A stretch of DNA of 64,000 nt, taken from positions 22,758-86,757 of the forward strand of contig NZ_STGD01000019.1 of NCBI RefSeq assembly GCF_005222755.1, read 5' to 3'. Shown piece after piece: positions 33,975 through 42,030 of this stretch. Each line of letters begins with the position of its first letter. The first letter of the stretch is position 1. Position numbers and translations under genes: made by a program. This DNA comes from Roseomonas sp. HF4 (GTDB lineage Bacteria; Pseudomonadota; Alphaproteobacteria; Acetobacterales; Acetobacteraceae). The notes beneath the pieces are model-generated. The model had not been told where the DNA came from. It saw only the letters and a program-made list of their open reading frames with translations, and searched no databases.

Positions 33975-36119
33975 TTGGCGCCAGACCTCACAGCGCTCCG
34001 CTGCCTCTTCCTCGTTGCCACGCACCACGGGCTGCAGGTGGCGCCCGAGGACCTGCCCGCGGCGCAGGGTTCCGACCTGCTGCCCGCCATGCTGGCCGCG
34101 ATGGGCCGGCTCGGCCTCAAGGCGCAGGCCGTGGCGGGCTGCGGGTGGGACAAGGCCGAACGCCTCGGCACGGCCTATCCGGCGCTGGCGGTGCGGCGCG
34201 ACGGGTCCTGGGTCATCCTGGTGCATGTCATGCCGGGGCCGGACGGGGAACCGGCCGCGGCGGTGCTCGACCCGGCGGAGGAGGCGGCGGGGGTGCGGCT
34301 GGTGCCGCGCGCGCGCTTCCTGGCGGAATGGTCGGGCACGCTGGTGCTCTGCCGCCGGCGTACGCCGGGCGGCGCGGACCGCCCCTTCGGCTTCGGCTGG
34401 TTCCTGCCCGAGCTCGCGCGCCATCGCCGCTTCTTCGCCGGCGTCGCGGTCGCGGCGGTGCTGTCGAACCTGATCGCCTTCGCCATCCCACTGCTGTTCC
34501 AGGTGCTGATCGACAAGGTCGTCGCGCACCACGCCTGGCAGACGCTGACGGTGGTGGTGGTGGTCTTCGTCGTGCTGGCGCTGTTCGACGGCTTCTTCCT
34601 CTATGCGCGGCAGCGGCTGATGCTGCTGGCGTCCAACAAGGTGGATGCCCGGCTCGGCCAGCGGACCTTCGCGCACCTGCTCTCCCTGCCGCTGTCCTTC
34701 TTCGAGACCCATGCCGCGGGCGTGCTGGTGCGGCACATGCAACAGACGGAAAAGCTCCGGCACTTCCTGACGGGCCGGCTGTTCCAGGTGCTGCTGGATG
34801 CGGCGCTGCTGCCGGTGCTGCTGTTGCTGCTGGCGTTGTTCTCCGGCGTGCTGACGCTGGTGGTGCTGGGCTTCTCGGCGGCGATCGCGGCGGTGATCGG
34901 CGCCATGGTGCCGGCCTTCCGGGCGCGGCTCAACGCGCTCTATGCCGCCGAGGGCGCGCGCCAGGCGCACCTGGTCGAGACGCTGCACAACATGCGCGCG
35001 GTCAAGTCCCTGGTGCTGGAGCCGGTGCGCAGCCGCGCCTGGGACGGCCAGGTGGCGCAGGCCGTGCGGGCGCATGCGGAGGTCGGGCGGATCGCGGCGG
35101 CCGGCGCCGTCGCGACCTCGGTGCTGGAACGGCTGATGCAGATCGCGGTGCTCGGCCTGGGCGCCACGCTGGTCTTCGACGGCGCGCTGACGGTGGGCGC
35201 GCTGGTCGCCTTCACCATGCTGTCGGGGCGCGTGACCGGGCCGCTCGTGCAGATCGTGGCGCTGATCACCGAGTATCAGGAGGCGGCGCTGTCGATGCGC
35301 ATGCTCGGCACCGTGATGAACGCGCAGCCCGAGGCGCGCGCCGGCGCCCGGCTGGCGCGCCCGCCCGTGACCGGCGCACTGCGCTTCGACGGCGTGACGT
35401 TCGCCTATCCCGGCGCCGCGGTGCCGGCGCTCGACCGTGTCTCCTTCACCGTCGAGGAAGGCCAGGTGATCGGAGTGGTGGGCCGGTCAGGCTCCGGCAA
35501 GACGACCGTGACGCGCCTCATCCAGGGCATCCATGCGCCGCAGGACGGCCGGATCCGCTTCGGGGCCGCCGACATCCGCACCATCGAGCTCGACCACCTG
35601 CGCCGCCACATCGGCGTGGTGCTGCAGGAGAACCTGCTGTTCCGCGGCACGCTGCGCGAGAACATCGCCGCCACGCGCCCCGACGCGCCACTGGCTGAGG
35701 TTCTGGAGGCGGCGCGCCTGGCCGGCGCCACCGAGTTCATCGAGCGCCTGCCCCGTGCCTTCGACACCATGGTCGAGGAAAGCGGTACGAATCTCTCCGG
35801 CGGGCAGCGCCAGCGCATCGCGATCGCGCGCGCGCTGCTGACACGACCGCCGCTGCTGATCCTGGACGAGGCGACCAGCGCGCTGGACCCGGACAGCGAG
35901 GCGATCATCCAGGCCAACCTGGCCGACATCGCGCGCGGGCGGACCATGATCGTGGTGTCGCACCGCCTGTCATCGCTGGTGACGGCGGATTCCATCCTGG
36001 TGCTGGAACAGGGGCGCGTCGCGGATTTCGCGCCGCATGCGGCGCTGCTCGGCCGCTGCGAGGTGTACCGTCATCTGTGGCACCAGCAGACGCAGCACAT
36101 GCGATGCGCGGCCGAATGA
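33975..36119 (+). CDS. type I secretion ABC exporter with degenerate C39-like domain
   Basis: A 714-residue HlyB-type exporter. The N-terminal ~125 residues have the C39 peptidase fold pattern (ALRCLFLVATHHGLQV ... GSWVILVHVMPG), but the catalytic Cys and the H-x-V-V His are not at the expected places, so this is a non-cleaving C39-like domain of the kind that docks substrates. A six-span exporter domain follows (about 150-430). Then an ATPase with Walker A GRSGSGKTT (about 500), signature LSGGQRQRIAIARALL (about 608), Walker B LLILDEATSALD and VVSHRLS. Start is TTG at 33975. It overlaps the adaptor gene by 4 nt and precedes the octapeptide-repeat gene, its likely cargo. Confidence 0.92.
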   Translation: MAPDLTALRCLFLVATHHGLQVAPEDLPAAQGSDLLPAMLAAMGRLGLKAQAVAGCGWDKAERLGTAYPALAVRRDGSWVILVHVMPGPDGEPAAAVLDPAEEAAGVRLVPRARFLAEWSGTLVLCRRRTPGGADRPFGFGWFLPELARHRRFFAGVAVAAVLSNLIAFAIPLLFQVLIDKVVAHHAWQTLTVVVVVFVVLALFDGFFLYARQRLMLLASNKVDARLGQRTFAHLLSLPLSFFETHAAGVLVRHMQQTEKLRHFLTGRLFQVLLDAALLPVLLLLLALFSGVLTLVVLGFSAAIAAVIGAMVPAFRARLNALYAAEGARQAHLVETLHNMRAVKSLVLEPVRSRAWDGQVAQAVRAHAEVGRIAAAGAVATSVLERLMQIAVLGLGATLVFDGALTVGALVAFTMLSGRVTGPLVQIVALITEYQEAALSMRMLGTVMNAQPEARAGARLARPPVTGALRFDGVTFAYPGAAVPALDRVSFTVEEGQVIGVVGRSGSGKTTVTRLIQGIHAPQDGRIRFGAADIRTIELDHLRRHIGVVLQENLLFRGTLRENIAATRPDAPLAEVLEAARLAGATEFIERLPRAFDTMVEESGTNLSGGQRQRIAIARALLTRPPLLILDEATSALDPDSEAIIQANLADIARGRTMIVVSHRLSSLVTADSILVLEQGRVADFAPHAALLGRCEVYRHLWHQQTQHMRCAAE

Positions 36120-37480
36120 TGCGCACGCGCCGGCGCGCCCCGCCGCCGGCCCGCATCGCGGCCGAAGCCGTCGGCTTCCAGGACCCGCTGGAGGCCGTGG
36201 TCGCCGAGGCGCCGCCGCCGCTACTGCGCGGCCTGCACTGGATGGTCGCCGCGCTGTTCGCCGCCCTGCTGCTGGCCGCCGCGCTCACGCGCGTGGACGT
36301 GGTGGTGGCCGGCAGCGGCCGGCTCGCACCCGATGCGCCGCCGATCGTGCTGCAGCCGATGGAGCGCGCCGTGCTGCGCGAGGTCCGCGTGCGCCCGGGG
36401 GAGGTCGTGCGCCGCGGCCAGGTGCTGGCCGTTCTCGACCCGTCCTTCGCCGAGGCCGACCGCGCGGCGCTGGCCGGGCAGCGCCGCGCGCTCGCCGCGC
36501 AGATGGCGCGGCTCGAGGCTGAGCTCGCCGGCGCGGCGCCGCCCGACGCATCCGACCCCGACGGCGCGCTGCAGGCCAGGTTGCAGGCGCAGCGTCATGC
36601 CTTCCTGGATGCCCGCCTCGCCGCGCTGGAGGAGGAGATGCGCGGCCAGGAGGCCGCCATCGGCACGCTCGAGGAGACCGACGCCTCGCTGGCGGAGCAG
36701 GTGACGATCGCGCGCGACGTCGAGGCGCTGCGCGCCCGCCTGCTCGAAGGCCAGATCGGATCCCGCCTGCAGTTCCTCGAGGCGCGGGCGCGCCGGCTCG
36801 CGGCCGAGCAGCAGCGCGAGCAGGACCGCGGCCGCCTGCGCGAACTGCGCCATGCGCTGGCGCAGAAGCGGGCCGAGCGACAGGGCTTCCTCGACAACTG
36901 GCAGCGCCAGGCGATGGAAGACCTCGCGCGCGTGCGGGGCGAGTTCGCGCGGGTGGAGGAGGCGCTGTCCAAGGCAACGCGGCTCGCCGAGCTGACAGTC
37001 ATCGCGGCGCCGGCGGACGGCACGGTGCTCGAGGTCGCGCAGCGATCCGCCGGGTCCGTTCTGCGGGAGGCGGAGCCGGTCGTCACCATGGTGCCGGCCG
37101 GCGCGCCGCTGATCGCCGAGGTGCTGCTGCGCTCGGCCGATATCGGCCATGCAAGGCCCGGGGACCGCGTGGTGGTGAAGGTGGACGCCTTCCCGTTCCA
37201 GCGGCACGGCGCGCTGGAAGGGCGGCTGCGCGCCGTCGCGCAGGACAGCCGGTCGCTCCGGCCCGGGGCGGAGGAGGGCGAGGCGCCGGGCGCCGGCGGC
37301 GCGATGCATCGCGCCCAGGTCACGCTGGACCCGGCCGCGCTGCGCGGCCTGCCGGAGGGCGCCGCACCGACGCCGGGCATGACCGTGACCGCCGAGATCC
37401 ATGTCGGGGCGCGCAGCGTGCTCTCGACCTTCCTGCTGCCGCTGCTGCGCGGCGCGGCGGAAAGCCTGCGGGAGCCATGA
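36116..37480 (+). CDS. HlyD-family type I secretion adaptor (membrane fusion protein)
   Basis: About 454 residues. One inner-membrane span (LHWMVAALFAALLLAAALTRVDVVVAG, about 40-66), then a biotinyl/lipoyl-like half motif (QPMERAVLREVRVRPGEVVRRGQVLAVLDP). A long alpha-helical hairpin of about 190 residues follows, then the second half (LTVIAAPADGTVLEVAQRSAGSVLREAEPVVTMVP) and a beta-barrel region ending in GMTVTAEIHVGARSV. It bridges the ABC exporter to an outer-membrane TolC-like channel; no tolC gene is in this window. Start ATGATG overlaps the exporter stop. Confidence 0.93.
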   Translation: MMRTRRRAPPPARIAAEAVGFQDPLEAVVAEAPPPLLRGLHWMVAALFAALLLAAALTRVDVVVAGSGRLAPDAPPIVLQPMERAVLREVRVRPGEVVRRGQVLAVLDPSFAEADRAALAGQRRALAAQMARLEAELAGAAPPDASDPDGALQARLQAQRHAFLDARLAALEEEMRGQEAAIGTLEETDASLAEQVTIARDVEALRARLLEGQIGSRLQFLEARARRLAAEQQREQDRGRLRELRHALAQKRAERQGFLDNWQRQAMEDLARVRGEFARVEEALSKATRLAELTVIAAPADGTVLEVAQRSAGSVLREAEPVVTMVPAGAPLIAEVLLRSADIGHARPGDRVVVKVDAFPFQRHGALEGRLRAVAQDSRSLRPGAEEGEAPGAGGAMHRAQVTLDPAALRGLPEGAAPTPGMTVTAEIHVGARSVLSTFLLPLLRGAAESLREP

Positions 37481-37641
37481 TCGAGAATCGCGGCCGGCCT
37501 TAACCCGCGGTCAAGTGCCTTCGCGCATCCTGCAGATCGACGGCGAGCCGACAGGAGGTCGGTACAGCGTCGCGGCCAGCCCTTCGCGTTGGAGGGCGGG
37601 CCTGCGGCGCGCATGGCCAGGACCCCGGCTCGGAGCGAATC

Positions 37642-40600
37642 ATGAGTCTGCTCTCTTCCCTGAACACGACGCAGATCCAGGGCCTGACCACCACCACCAT
37701 CGCCAGCCTCACGACCACCGAGATCCGCAGCCTCGCCGCCACCCAGATCGAGGCGCTGACCACCACGCAGGTCGGCGTGCTGCGCACGACCCAGATCGCG
37801 GCGCTGACCACGCAGCAGGTCGCGGCGCTCGAGACCACCGACCTCGTCGCGCTCTCGACCACCCAGATGCGCGGCCTGCTGCCGACCCAGATCGCGGCGC
37901 TGACCACCACGCAGGTCGCGGGGCTGACCACCACACAGGTCGCCTCCCTGACGCAGACCCAGATCACAGGCCTGCAGAGCTCGGACGTCGCCGCGCTGAC
38001 GACCACGCAGGTGGGCGCGCTCGCCTCGACGCAGATCGCGGCACTCAACACGACCCAGCTCCGTGCGCTCGAGACGACCGACCTCGCGGAGCTGACAACC
38101 ACCCAGATCCGCGCCCTCGGCGCCGCGCAGCTCGCCGCCCTGTCCACGACGCAGATCGAGGTGCTGACCACGACACAGGTCGCGAACCTCGCCGCCACCC
38201 AGGTCGCGGGGCTGACGTCCACCCAGGTCGCGGCGCTGAGCACGACGCAGGTGGCCGCGCTGACCTCGACCCAGGTCGGTGCGCTCGGCACCGCACAGCT
38301 GCGCGGCCTCGACACTACCGATATCGCAGCACTGACCACGACCCAGGTCGCGGGCCTGCGCTCCGGCCAGATCAGCGGGCTCACGGCGGCGCAGGTCGCG
38401 GCGCTGGAGACCACCGACCTTGCGACCCTGACCACCACGCAGCTCGCGGGCCTGACCACCTCGCAGGTCGCCGCGCTCTCCACCACCCAGGTCGAGGCGC
38501 TGACCACGACGCAGATCGCCGGCCTCTCGACCCGCCAGGTCGCGGCGCTGCAGATCTCGGACATCGCGGCGCTGACGACCACGCAGGTCGGCGCCCTCAC
38601 GAGCGGCCAGGTCGCCGCACTGACCACCACGCAGCTGCGTGCGATCGAGACGACGGACCTCGCAGAACTGACGACGACGCAGATCCGCGGGCTCCGCGCC
38701 ACGCAGATCACGGCGCTGACGACGACGCAGGTCGCAGCGCTGACCACGACGCAGGTGGAAGGGCTCGCCGCCACGCAGGTCTCCGGCCTGACCTCCTCCC
38801 AGGTCGCGGCGCTGACCACGACCCAGGTCGGTGCGTTGACCTCGATCCAGATCGGCGTCTTCGCGACGTCGCAGCTGGCCGGCCTCGACACGACGGACAT
38901 CGCGGCGCTGACCACGACCCAGGTCGCCGGCCTCCGCCTGACCCAGATGACCGGGCTTTCCACCGCGCAGGTCGCGGCGCTGGAGACCACCGACCTCGTC
39001 ACGCTCACCACCACGCAGGTGCGAGGCCTGCTGCCGACCCAGATCGCGGCGCTGAACACGACGCAGGTCGCGGAGCTGACCACCACCCAGGTCGCCTCCC
39101 TGACGCAGACCCAGGTTGCCGGGCTGCAGAGCTCCGACGTCGCGGCGCTGACGACCACGCAGGTGGGCGCGCTCGCCTCGACGCAGGTCGCGGCGCTCAA
39201 CACGACCCAGGTCCGCGCGCTCGAGACCACCGATCTCGTGGAGCTGACCACAACGCAGCTCCGTGGCCTGTTGGCGAGCCAGATCGCCGCGCTGTCCACC
39301 ACGCAGGTCGAGGCGCTGACCACCACGCAGGTGGCTGCGCTCGCGACCAACCAGGTCGCGGGGCTGACGTCTACCCAGGTCGCGGCGCTGACCTCGACCC
39401 AGGTCGGTGCGTTGACCTCGACGCAGGTCGGTGCGCTCGGCACCGCGCAGTTGCGCGGCCTCGACACGACGGACATCGCCGCGCTGACCACGACCCAGGT
39501 CGCGGGCCTTCGGTCCGGCCAGATCACGGGCCTTTCCACCGCCCAGATTGCTGCGCTCGAGACCACCGACCTCGCGACGCTGACCACGACCCAGATGGTA
39601 GGCCTGACCACCTCGCAGATCGCCGCGCTGTCCACCACGCAGGTCGAGGCGCTGACCACCACGCAGATCGCCGGTCTCGCCACCCGTCAGGTCGTGGCGT
39701 TGCAGACCTCGGACATTGCCGCGCTGACGACCACGCAGGTGGGCGCGCTCGCCTCGACGCAGGTTGCGGCGCTGACGACCACGCAGCTCCTCGCGCTCGA
39801 GACAACCGATCTCGCGGGGCTGACCACGACGCAGCTGCGCGGCCTTGGTGCGTCCCAGATCGGCGCGCTATCGACCACCCAGGTTGGGGCGCTGACCACC
39901 ACCCAGGTCGACAGCCTGACAACCACGCAGGTCGCCGGCCTGACGTCGACGCAGGTCGCTGCCTTGACCACGACGCAGCTGGCCGCGTTGAGCTCCACCC
40001 AGATCGGCGGGTTCGCGACGTCGCAGCTGGCCGGCCTCGACACGACGGACATCGCGGCGCTGACCACGACCCAGGTCGCCGGCCTCCGCCTGACCCAGAT
40101 GACCGGGCTTTCCACCGCGCAGGTCGCGGCGCTGGAGACCACCGACCTCGTCACGCTCACCACCACGCAGGTGCGAGGCCTGCTGCCGACCCAGATCGCG
40201 GCGCTGAGCACGACCCAGGTCGCGGAACTCACCACCGCCCAGGTCGCCTCCCTGACGCAGACCCAGATCACGGGCCTGCAGAGCTCCGACATCGCCGCGC
40301 TGACCACGACGCAGATCGGCGCGATCGGCACGACCGCACTCCGCGGACTGCTGACCTCCCAGATCGCCGCGCTGACCACCACTCAGGTCGAGGCGCTGAG
40401 CACGACGCAGGTCGCGGCGCTGACCGTGGCGCAGGTCACCTCGCTCGAGACGGCCGACATCGCCGCGCTCTCGACCACCCAGGTCGTGGCGCTTGGCACC
40501 ACGCAGCTGGCGGCGCTGCGCACCTCCCAGATCGGTGCGCTCGAGACCTCCGACCTCGTCGCGCTCAGCACGACGCAGGTCCGCGCGCTTGCGGTCAGCC

Positions 40601-41991
40601 AGATCGGCGCGCTGACCACCACCCAGATCGAGACACTGACGACGACGCAGATCGGCGCGCTGGCCACGAACCAGGTCGCAGGCCTGTCCTCCACCCAGGT
40701 CGAGGCCCTGACCACGACGCAGCTCGGCGAATTCGCGGCCACCCAGGTCGCGGCGCTGACCACGGCGCAGCTGCGCGGACTCGACACCACGGACATCGCG
40801 GGGCTGACCACCACCCAGGCGGCCGCGCTGGCGAGCACGCAGCTCGGGTCGCTGACGACGACGCAGCTCACGGCTCTCGAGACCACCGACCTGGCGGTCC
40901 TGACCACGACCCAGCTGCGCGGTCTCGGCACCACGCAAATGGGCGCGTTGACCACGACGCAGGTGGGCACGCTCAGCACGACCCAGCTCGGCGCCTTCGC
41001 TCCGACGCAGGTCGCCGCGTTGACCACGACACAGGTGGGTGCGCTCAGCACGACGCAGGTCACCGGCCTTGGGAACACGCAGTTCGACGGACTGACCTCG
41101 ACCCAGGTCGCCGCCCTCGACACGACGCAGATCGGGGCGCTCAGCACGACGCAGGTCGCGCGGCTCACGGCAGCGCAGGTCGCGGGGCTCGAAACGACCG
41201 ACCTCGCCGCGCTCGACACCACGCAGGTGCTCGCGCTGAGCCGCACCAGCATCGCCGCGCTCAGCACGGCACAGGTGCGGGCGCTGGAGACGACCGACCT
41301 CGGGGTCCTCACGACGACGCAGATCGGCGCCCTCGGTACGACGCAGATCGGCGCCCTCGATACCATGCAGTTGGGCGCGCTGACGACGACACAGTTGGCG
41401 GCGCTGACCTCCTCTCAGGTCACGGGGCTGACCACGACGCAGATCGACGCGCTGTCGACGACGCAGCTGGGCGGGCTCGGCACGACGCAGGTGCGGGGAC
41501 TCACCACGGCGCAGCTCGCCGCGCTCAACACGACCCAGGTCGGGGTCCTGACGACGACCCAGATCAGTGCGCTCACGGCGGGCCAGATCCCGGGGCTCGA
41601 GACGACCGATGTCGCACTGCTCGACACCACACAGGTCGGCGCGCTGACATCGACGCAGATAGCGGGGCTGACCTCGGCGCAGGTGGCGGCGCTGAGCACC
41701 ACCGCGATCGGGGCGCTTGCCACGACGCAGCAGATCGGGCTCGGCACCGGGCAGGTCGGGGCGCTGACGACGACGCAGATGGAGGCGCTGAGCACCACCT
41801 CGATCGCAGCGCTGACCACGACGCAGATGGCCGGCCTGACCACGACCCAGGTCGCGGCGCTGACCACGACGCAGGTCGGCGCGCTCGAGACCACGGACAT
41901 CGCGGCGCTGACCGACACGCAGGTGGCGGGCTTCACCTCCACGCAGATCAACGTGATGACGAACGACCAGGTGAACGCGCTGTTCGCCTGA
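37642..41991 (+). CDS. giant Thr-rich octapeptide-repeat protein, probable type I secretion substrate
   Basis: A 1449-residue protein, start supported by CGGAG 6 nt upstream. After MSLLS the sequence is 180 consecutive octapeptides (residues 6-1445) plus a terminal ALFA, with no insertion or deletion. Consensus per octad: small residue-Leu-Thr/Ser-Thr-Thr-Gln-Val/Ile-Ala/Gly. In 26 octads Gln is replaced by Asp (for example ALETTDLA), forming a 24-octad super-period. It contains no Lys, His, Cys, Trp or Tyr, no signal peptide and no RTX G-G-x-G-x-D motifs. Position just after a type I exporter/adaptor pair and before two GT41 glycosyltransferases suggests a secreted, O-glycosylated surface or matrix protein; this is inference. 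I know no characterised protein of this design. Confidence 0.85.
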   Translation: MSLLSSLNTTQIQGLTTTTIASLTTTEIRSLAATQIEALTTTQVGVLRTTQIAALTTQQVAALETTDLVALSTTQMRGLLPTQIAALTTTQVAGLTTTQVASLTQTQITGLQSSDVAALTTTQVGALASTQIAALNTTQLRALETTDLAELTTTQIRALGAAQLAALSTTQIEVLTTTQVANLAATQVAGLTSTQVAALSTTQVAALTSTQVGALGTAQLRGLDTTDIAALTTTQVAGLRSGQISGLTAAQVAALETTDLATLTTTQLAGLTTSQVAALSTTQVEALTTTQIAGLSTRQVAALQISDIAALTTTQVGALTSGQVAALTTTQLRAIETTDLAELTTTQIRGLRATQITALTTTQVAALTTTQVEGLAATQVSGLTSSQVAALTTTQVGALTSIQIGVFATSQLAGLDTTDIAALTTTQVAGLRLTQMTGLSTAQVAALETTDLVTLTTTQVRGLLPTQIAALNTTQVAELTTTQVASLTQTQVAGLQSSDVAALTTTQVGALASTQVAALNTTQVRALETTDLVELTTTQLRGLLASQIAALSTTQVEALTTTQVAALATNQVAGLTSTQVAALTSTQVGALTSTQVGALGTAQLRGLDTTDIAALTTTQVAGLRSGQITGLSTAQIAALETTDLATLTTTQMVGLTTSQIAALSTTQVEALTTTQIAGLATRQVVALQTSDIAALTTTQVGALASTQVAALTTTQLLALETTDLAGLTTTQLRGLGASQIGALSTTQVGALTTTQVDSLTTTQVAGLTSTQVAALTTTQLAALSSTQIGGFATSQLAGLDTTDIAALTTTQVAGLRLTQMTGLSTAQVAALETTDLVTLTTTQVRGLLPTQIAALSTTQVAELTTAQVASLTQTQITGLQSSDIAALTTTQIGAIGTTALRGLLTSQIAALTTTQVEALSTTQVAALTVAQVTSLETADIAALSTTQVVALGTTQLAALRTSQIGALETSDLVALSTTQVRALAVSQIGALTTTQIETLTTTQIGALATNQVAGLSSTQVEALTTTQLGEFAATQVAALTTAQLRGLDTTDIAGLTTTQAAALASTQLGSLTTTQLTALETTDLAVLTTTQLRGLGTTQMGALTTTQVGTLSTTQLGAFAPTQVAALTTTQVGALSTTQVTGLGNTQFDGLTSTQVAALDTTQIGALSTTQVARLTAAQVAGLETTDLAALDTTQVLALSRTSIAALSTAQVRALETTDLGVLTTTQIGALGTTQIGALDTMQLGALTTTQLAALTSSQVTGLTTTQIDALSTTQLGGLGTTQVRGLTTAQLAALNTTQVGVLTTTQISALTAGQIPGLETTDVALLDTTQVGALTSTQIAGLTSAQVAALSTTAIGALATTQQIGLGTGQVGALTTTQMEALSTTSIAALTTTQMAGLTTTQVAALTTTQVGALETTDIAALTDTQVAGFTSTQINVMTNDQVNALFA
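38860..39055 (+). repeat. 196-nt perfect direct repeat, copy 1
   Basis: Identical base for base to 40012-40207, exactly 1152 nt (48 octads) downstream. Flanking bases differ at both ends. Identity over third codon positions indicates a recent duplication or gene conversion inside the array. Confidence 0.9.
40012..40207 (+). repeat. 196-nt perfect direct repeat, copy 2
   Basis: Second copy of the segment at 38860-39055. It covers octads 100-106 and the end of 99, including one GLDTTDIA and one ALETTDLV marker octad. Confidence 0.9.
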
Positions 41992-42030
41992 CGGCAGCGG
42001 GCAACCGCGGACGACAAAGGGACGGATGGG

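Larger units (their letters stand above)
37657..41976 (+). repeat. 180 x 24-nt coding tandem repeat (octapeptide array)
   Basis: 4320 nt, exactly 180 units of 24 nt in constant phase. A typical unit is GCGCTGACCACGACGCAGGTC plus one codon. Units differ at synonymous and some non-synonymous positions, so it is an old array under protein-level selection for phase. The marker octads with Asp at position 6 fall at units 8, 14, 18, 28, 32, 38, 42, 52, 56, 62, 66, 76, 80, 86, 90, 100, 104, 110, then irregularly at 117, 121, 131, 135, 148, 152, 165, 177. Confidence 0.95.

Noticed and set aside
33975..34380. Active C39 bacteriocin-processing peptidase
   Set aside because: The Cys and His are not in the Q...CG and H-x-V-V contexts of active C39 domains, and the neighbouring cargo has no double-Gly leader.
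37657..41976. 24-nt repeats resembling a CRISPR array
   Set aside because: No spacers: units are contiguous, in coding phase and translate to a continuous octapeptide protein.
37642..41991. RTX (G-G-x-G-x-D) calcium repeats in the putative cargo
   Set aside because: Looked for through the whole protein; none present.
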